Of a stretch of 8,423 nt of DNA, positions 4,722 through 8,423 are shown one piece after another. Position numbers and translations under genes: made by a program. Each line of letters opens with the position of its first letter. The first letter of the stretch is position 1. The notes under the pieces are model-generated. The model was not told where the DNA came from. It did not search any database and saw only the letters and a list, made by a program, of their open reading frames with translations. This DNA comes from Candidatus Woesearchaeota archaeon. Lineage in GTDB: Archaea > Nanobdellota > Nanobdellia > Woesearchaeales > WAPJ01. The stretch spans positions 1-8,423 of the forward strand of contig WAPJ01000045.1 of NCBI GenBank assembly GCA_015520785.1, written 5' to 3'.

Positions 4722-6323
4722 ATGCGGCATGATTGGCTTGATGAGAGTCCCTACTGGGCGGATAAGATTGCTCGTCAGATCATTCGGGAACAAGAAATCC
4801 CTCCTGGCGGGGAGGTGCATCTCGAAGGAGGCATAACTCCCTCCGGGAGCGTGCACGTGGGTAATCTTCGCGAGGTCATGACACTCACCTTCGTCCAGCA
4901 GGCATTAGAAGACCTCGGTTATACGGTGAAAACCTATTACGTCTGGGATGATTATGACCGCTTCCGCAAAGTACCCAAGAACCTCCCAGTGGATATGAGG
5001 GAACGCTTACACGCGGAGCTTGGCAAGCCGCTCAGCGAGATTGACGACCCGTGGGCGTGTCATGAGAGTCTCGCAGCACATCACGAAGCCGAGTTTGAAG
5101 AAAGCCTCAATGAACTGGGCATTCACGCGGAATTCATCCGGCAGCATGAAGCCTATGCTGAGGGACGCTACGCACGACTCCTCCGTGAAGCATGGGAGAA
5201 GCGTGACATCATCAGGGAGATCCTCAACCAGTATCGCAAAGAACCCCTACAAGAGTATATCCCCTTTGACGTGTATTGTGAAGCCTGCGGGAAGGATACG
5301 ACTACCATTAAGCATGTTGAGGGTGATGCGATCCACTACGCGTGTGCCTGCGGTCATGAGGATGTTCGCCATTTCACGGGGAAGGGTGTGAAGGCGAAAT
5401 GGCGTGTTGACTGGCCGATGCGCTGGGCGTACTATCAGATCCACTTCGAGCCGGGAGGGAAGGATCATAGCACGCCCGGCGGGAGTTATGATACCGCGAA
5501 GCAGATCATCAAGGCTGTCTGGCAGCGCAGCCCGCCAAGCTACGCGCCTTATGATTTTGTCATCCTCAAGGGTGTGGGTGGGAAGATGAGTAGTAGTGAG
5601 GGCAAACTCCTCACACCCCGACAGGTTCTCCACTACTATACGCCTGACGTCCTCCGCTTCGTCTACGCTTCCACGCGACCACAGGCGGAGATGATCATCC
5701 AGTTGGATGAGAACATCCTCCAAGTCTATGAGGAGTTTGACCGAGTGGAACGCTTCTACTATCAGCCGCATGAAGAGAAGCTGAAGGATGACCGCTGGCA
5801 GCACTGGACGCGCGTGTATGAAATGGCACAACCACAGCCTCCCGGCACGCTGCCCGTCCAGCCGTCCTTCCGCGAACTCACCATCCTCACCCAAGTCTAT
5901 GAGGGTGACATCCAGCAGGTGGTGGACGCGTACGCGGAACGCCACGGGCTCATACTCACACCCCTTGATCGGAAGCGTGTCCGGGAGCGGGCGGAACGCG
6001 CATACGCGTGGGTGACAAGCGAGTATGCGCCCGAAAAATACCAGTTTAGACTCCTCCCGCCTGAAGCACCCATCATGCTGAGCCCTGAAGCCAGGGCTAT
6101 CCTGAAAACGCTCATCCCACTCCTCGAATCGGATGCTGATGAAGCATTGCTCCGCGAGGCGATGCAAGCACGGCTCAAGGAGAAAGGCCTCTCCGCGAAG
6201 GCCTTCTTCCGTGAAGCATACGCGTTCCTCTTCAACAAGCCCTACGGCCCCCGCCTGGCAGGATTCCTCAGGATTGCACGCGAGCGTGTCCTCCCCCGCT
6301 TGAAGCGCTTAGAAGAAGCCTGA
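4722..6323 (+). CDS. lysS: Class I lysyl-tRNA synthetase
   Basis: The enzyme activates lysine with ATP and charges tRNA-Lys in the cytosol. It belongs to the class I LysRS family found in most archaea and a few bacteria, which is unrelated to the class II enzyme. At 533 aa it has the usual length. The HIGH-type ATP motif is H45-V-G-N48 in the context TPSGSVHVGNLRE. The KMSKS-type loop is K288-M-S-S-S292 in VGGKMSSSEGK. Between them C186-x2-C189 and C208-x-C210-x-H212 look like a zinc-binding insert. The GGKDHSTPGGSYD segment (246-257) is characteristic of class I LysRS. The helical C-terminal part from about 350 would form the anticodon-binding cage. The start at 4722 fits a leaderless mRNA from the TATA box at 4690. 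The tRNA-Lys gene lies just upstream. The stop is 74 bp before eS1 with no C/T-rich terminator, so read-through into eS1 is possible. Confidence 0.97.
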   Translation: MRHDWLDESPYWADKIARQIIREQEIPPGGEVHLEGGITPSGSVHVGNLREVMTLTFVQQALEDLGYTVKTYYVWDDYDRFRKVPKNLPVDMRERLHAELGKPLSEIDDPWACHESLAAHHEAEFEESLNELGIHAEFIRQHEAYAEGRYARLLREAWEKRDIIREILNQYRKEPLQEYIPFDVYCEACGKDTTTIKHVEGDAIHYACACGHEDVRHFTGKGVKAKWRVDWPMRWAYYQIHFEPGGKDHSTPGGSYDTAKQIIKAVWQRSPPSYAPYDFVILKGVGGKMSSSEGKLLTPRQVLHYYTPDVLRFVYASTRPQAEMIIQLDENILQVYEEFDRVERFYYQPHEEKLKDDRWQHWTRVYEMAQPQPPGTLPVQPSFRELTILTQVYEGDIQQVVDAYAERHGLILTPLDRKRVRERAERAYAWVTSEYAPEKYQFRLLPPEAPIMLSPEARAILKTLIPLLESDADEALLREAMQARLKEKGLSAKAFFREAYAFLFNKPYGPRLAGFLRIARERVLPRLKRLEEA

Positions 6324-6335
6324 AAAGCAGTATTC

Positions 6336-6342
6336 TTTTAAA
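6336..6342 (+). promoter_or_regulatory. TATA box of the eS1 gene
   Basis: TTTTAAA lies 13 bp after the lysS stop and 55 bp before the eS1 ATG. Transcription starting about 26 bp downstream would leave a leader of roughly 30 nt, unlike the leaderless neighbours. Confidence 0.6.
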
Positions 6343-6387
6343 GGAATGCGTGCTGCCGTCCGGGGAAGGAAAGATTCATTGGGTAGT

Positions 6388-6392
6388 GTGAT
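6388..6392 (+). promoter_or_regulatory. Shine-Dalgarno of the eS1 gene (GTGAT)
   Basis: GTGAT matches part of the archaeal anti-SD complement GGAGGTGATCC and ends 5 nt before the ATG at 6398. It supports this start over the out-of-frame ATG at 6391. Confidence 0.5.
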
Positions 6393-6397
6393 GCTTC

Positions 6398-7174
6398 ATG
6401 GCTCGACGCGCAGTTGTCAAGACGGTAAAGAAGAAGTGGATCCCCATCATTGCGAAAGGCTATTTTGACGGTCGCGAGCTCGGCGAGACCACGGTCGTGG
6501 AGAGCAGTCAAGCCGTGGGTCGGCGAGTCCGCCTCCCCCTCGCCAGCCTTACTGGCAATCCACGCCAGCAGCAGACCTTCCTCGAATTCACCGTTGACGA
6601 GGCTGAGGGAGACACGGCTCGCGCAGTGTGGACGGGCTGGGAGTTGAGCAGCACGCTCGTCAAACGCATCGTCCGCCGTCGGACGAGCAAGATTGATCAT
6701 AGTTTTATCGTCAAGCTGAAGGATGATACGCTTATCCGCGTTAAACCAATGCTCATCACCGCGAGCCGCGTGGCAACCATCACGCGGAGCGAATTACGGA
6801 AGCTCATGACACGTGAGATTCTTGAACGCCTCGGCCAGGCCGAGCGGGAGGACGTGCTTAAAATCCTCCTGAGCGGTGAGCTCGCACGACAGATCAAGCA
6901 GAAGGCGAGCGCACTCGCACCTATTAAGACGGTTGAATTCCGCGTGGTACGCGTCACGCAGCGTGGCACGCCACTCAGCCTTGATGATATCAAGCTGAGC
7001 AAGGAGACCCTCCTCGCATTACGGAAGCGCGAGCAGAAGCAGCAAGCAGCGCGGAAGCGGAAGCAGCAGCGTGCAGACGCTAAGGCGGAAGCAGAAGGAA
7101 AGAATGAAGAGGAGAAAGCATCCGAGAAGGAAACCCCTGCTGAGGAAGCCGCGGAGGGTGAAGCAGAAGCATAA
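6398..7174 (+). CDS. rps3ae: 30S ribosomal protein eS1 (S3Ae)
   Basis: This is a small-subunit protein shared by archaea and eukaryotes, located on the platform near the mRNA exit. The N-terminus MARRAVVKTVKKKW, the segment AKGYFDGRELGETTVVES, and V92-RRRTSKID near residues 92-100 are typical of the family. The folded part ends near residue 205. Residues about 208-258 form a charged, low-complexity tail: Lys/Arg/Gln-rich at first, then Ala/Glu-rich to the end. Tails vary between archaeal lineages, and this one makes the protein longer than many archaeal eS1 proteins, which I recall as about 200-230 aa. The gene follows lysS by 74 bp and has its own TATA box and a GTGAT Shine-Dalgarno. The pairing with lysS groups translation genes, but I cannot say whether they are co-transcribed. 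Confidence 0.95.
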   Translation: MARRAVVKTVKKKWIPIIAKGYFDGRELGETTVVESSQAVGRRVRLPLASLTGNPRQQQTFLEFTVDEAEGDTARAVWTGWELSSTLVKRIVRRRTSKIDHSFIVKLKDDTLIRVKPMLITASRVATITRSELRKLMTREILERLGQAEREDVLKILLSGELARQIKQKASALAPIKTVEFRVVRVTQRGTPLSLDDIKLSKETLLALRKREQKQQAARKRKQQRADAKAEAEGKNEEEKASEKETPAEEAAEGEAEA

Positions 7175-7330
7175 CATCCTCTTCCAAAGCCCTCCTTTCA
7201 TTTCTCACCGCATTATTCCTCCTTTCTCGTATTCTCCTCCGCTTCATCCCCTTCCTTATCTTCCTATCACTCCATCCTCCTTCCTCTTCTCCTCCTCCCC
7301 TTTTTTACTCTCATCTCATGTCATGCTTCC
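7175..7330 (+). terminator. Pyrimidine-rich tract after eS1
   Basis: Beginning just after the eS1 stop, the + strand is overwhelmingly C and T for about 150 bp, with a TTTTTT run near 7303-7308. This is the same pattern as after the other transcription units. It is a candidate U-tract terminator for eS1, and for lysS transcripts that read through. Confidence 0.5.
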
Positions 7331-7445
7331 CCCCATTACAGGGTCCCTCTCTACTTCCCCTTTCCTTTTCATCCTCCTCACGCCTGTACATTCATACCCC
7401 ACAGCAAGGTTCTCCCGAAACAACAGACAATCCTCCACCCGCCTC

Positions 7446-7461
7446 TTTCTCCTCGGAGAAA
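7446..7461. promoter_or_regulatory. Palindrome upstream of the gyrB promoter, candidate operator
   Basis: TTTCTCC-TC-GGAGAAA has two perfect 7-bp arms around 2 bp. It ends 22 bp before the gyrB TATA box. Because it lies upstream of the expected transcription start, it would act as a DNA site for a dimeric regulator rather than as an mRNA hairpin. No regulator is identified. Confidence 0.4.
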
Positions 7462-7483
7462 CACGCCTCTTCAAGGGTAAACC

Positions 7484-7491
7484 TTTATATA
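7484..7491 (+). promoter_or_regulatory. TATA box of gyrB
   Basis: TTTATATA is preceded by purine-rich GGGTAAA. Its centre is about 27 bp upstream of the ATG at 7515, with no Shine-Dalgarno in between, so a leaderless mRNA is likely. Confidence 0.78.
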
Positions 7492-7514
7492 CCCGCTCGT
7501 GAGCTTTCACGCGC

Positions 7515-8423
7515 ATGAGCGACTCGTCCTATACTGCTGACGCGATCAAAGTTCTCGAAGGGCTTGAAGCCGTGCGCAAGCGGCCGGGCATGTATATTGG
7601 CAGCACGGGTCCGGCAGGACTGCATCATCTCATCTGGGAGCTCGTGGATAATAGTGTTGACGAGGCACTCGCAGGCCACGCGAAGCGGATTACTGTCACG
7701 CTCCACGAGGATGGGAGTGTGAGCGTGGAGGATGATGGTCGCGGCATCCCAGTTGATATCATGCCCGAGTATGGGAAGCGCGCCTTTGAAGTCGTCCTCA
7801 CCGTGCTCCACGCGGGTGGGAAGTTTGACGCGTCCGCCTACAAGGTTTCCGGAGGTTTGCATGGCGTGGGCTTGAGCGTGGTGAACGCACTCTCCTCCTG
7901 GCTGCTCGTCCGCATCCGCCGCGATGGGAAGGAGTATGAGCAGGAGTATGCACGCGGCATCCCCCTCGGCGAGGTGAAGATTCGTGATGCTCCTAAAGAT
8001 GAGCATGGCACGCTCGTCCGCTTCAAGCCCGACCCGGAGATCTTCCACACGCTCAGCTTTGACCGTGAGATCATCCGCACCCGCCTCCGCGAGACCGCCT
8101 ATCTCACGCCAGGCTTGACGATCATCTTCAAGGACGAGGAGGAAGGGACAGAAGAAGTATTCCATTCCGATGAAGGCCTCCCCGACTTCCTCCGCTTCTT
8201 GAACGAGCAGCGGAAGCCCCTGCACGAGGATATTATCCATGTGCGCTTCACACCCGAGGATGAGAAGCTTATCGAATTCGAATACGCACTCCAATACACG
8301 CAGAGTTATGGTGAAGCCGTGTATAGTTTCGTAAACACGATCAACACGCCGGAGGGTGGCACGCACGTCAGCGCCTTCAGGAGTGCCGTGACGCGCGCCG
8401 TGCAACAATACGCGCAGAAGTAT
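7515..8423 (+). CDS. gyrB: DNA gyrase subunit B (N-terminal part, cut by window edge)
   Basis: GyrB is the ATPase subunit of gyrase, which with GyrA introduces negative supercoils. The window holds 303 codons: the GHKL ATPase domain and part of the transducer domain. The TOPRIM and C-terminal parts lie outside. Key ATP-site residues match E. coli GyrB in motif and even in numbering: E42 and N46 in WELVDNSVDEA, D73 and R76-G77 in DDGRGIP, and R136 of the aminocoumarin site in RRDGK. HAGGKF (99-104), SGGLHGVG (112-119) and NTPEGGTH (277-284) are also typical. Archaeal gyrase is thought to come from bacteria, and this protein looks fully bacterial in type, while its promoter is archaeal. No stop, frameshift or missing motif is seen. 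gyrA may follow outside the window. ParE is the main alternative, but this lineage context and the motifs favour GyrB. Confidence 0.95.
   Translation, partial: MSDSSYTADAIKVLEGLEAVRKRPGMYIGSTGPAGLHHLIWELVDNSVDEALAGHAKRITVTLHEDGSVSVEDDGRGIPVDIMPEYGKRAFEVVLTVLHAGGKFDASAYKVSGGLHGVGLSVVNALSSWLLVRIRRDGKEYEQEYARGIPLGEVKIRDAPKDEHGTLVRFKPDPEIFHTLSFDREIIRTRLRETAYLTPGLTIIFKDEEEGTEEVFHSDEGLPDFLRFLNEQRKPLHEDIIHVRFTPEDEKLIEFEYALQYTQSYGEAVYSFVNTINTPEGGTHVSAFRSAVTRAVQQYAQKY

Larger units (their letters stand above)
7175..7514 (+). other. Intergenic region between eS1 and gyrB
   Basis: This 340-bp gap contains no gene I can support. Its first half is the C/T-rich terminator tract. C/T enrichment continues more weakly to about 7450. 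Then come a 16-bp palindrome at 7446-7461 and the gyrB TATA box. Open frames crossing it on either strand are low in complexity, show no family features, and overlap the gyrB promoter. Confidence 0.6.

Noticed and set aside
5247..6167. Long minus-strand open frame opposite lysS
   Set aside because: It is a shadow of the clearly identified lysyl-tRNA synthetase and has no promoter or family motifs.
7485..8408. Long minus-strand open frame opposite gyrB
   Set aside because: The plus strand encodes an unmistakable GyrB with all ATPase motifs; the antisense frame also crosses the gyrB promoter.
1..8423. CRISPR array, insertion sequence, prophage or defence genes
   Set aside because: No regularly spaced repeats, transposase motifs, long terminal inverted repeats or nuclease/effector genes were seen; the content is ordinary housekeeping.

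Overview
This is a housekeeping segment of an archaeal chromosome. Five features show this: a class I lysyl-tRNA synthetase, ribosomal protein eS1 (S3Ae), a trans-type prenyl diphosphate synthase, a free-standing AlaX editing protein, and promoters with a TATA box about 25-30 bp before the start codon. A bacterial-type gyrB points to Euryarchaeota or a DPANN-type lineage rather than most Crenarchaeota. I cannot place the organism more finely. Coding regions are fairly GC-rich, and gaps between genes are strikingly pyrimidine-rich on the + strand.

Layout. At 1-399 (minus) is the N-terminal part of a COG1407-like metallophosphoesterase, cut by the window edge. It is divergent from tRNA-Pro(GGG) at 458-531, and the two appear to share one palindromic TATA box. 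At 585-2027 is an exported, single-pass membrane protein with beta-sandwich domains and no known function. At 2310-3038 is alaX. At 3298-4257 is a GGPP-synthase-like gene, followed by tRNA-Lys(CTT) at 4310-4384. The class I lysS lies at 4722-6323, eS1 at 6398-7174, and gyrB from 7515 off the right edge (303 codons present). All genes from tRNA-Pro onward are on the + strand.

Expression logic. Five protein genes (metallophosphoesterase, membrane protein, GGPP synthase, lysS, gyrB) have a TATA box whose first T lies 29-31 bp before an ATG and have no Shine-Dalgarno, so their mRNAs are probably leaderless. This spacing moves two starts: the membrane protein to its fourth codon, and the GGPP synthase to an internal Met. 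alaX and eS1 instead have Shine-Dalgarno-like motifs and leaders. Pyrimidine-rich tracts follow most 3' ends and are candidate archaeal U-tract terminators.

Functional theme. Most genes serve translation: tRNA-Pro, tRNA-Lys, LysRS, AlaX and eS1. The tRNA-Lys gene lies 337 bp before its own synthetase gene. GGPP synthase supplies lipid precursors and GyrB supplies DNA topology control. I found no CRISPR array, IS element, defence island or evident novel system. The points most worth checking are the unknown membrane protein, the regulatory palindromes upstream of gyrB and alaX, the strand-asymmetric tract before lysS, and the shared tRNA trailers.
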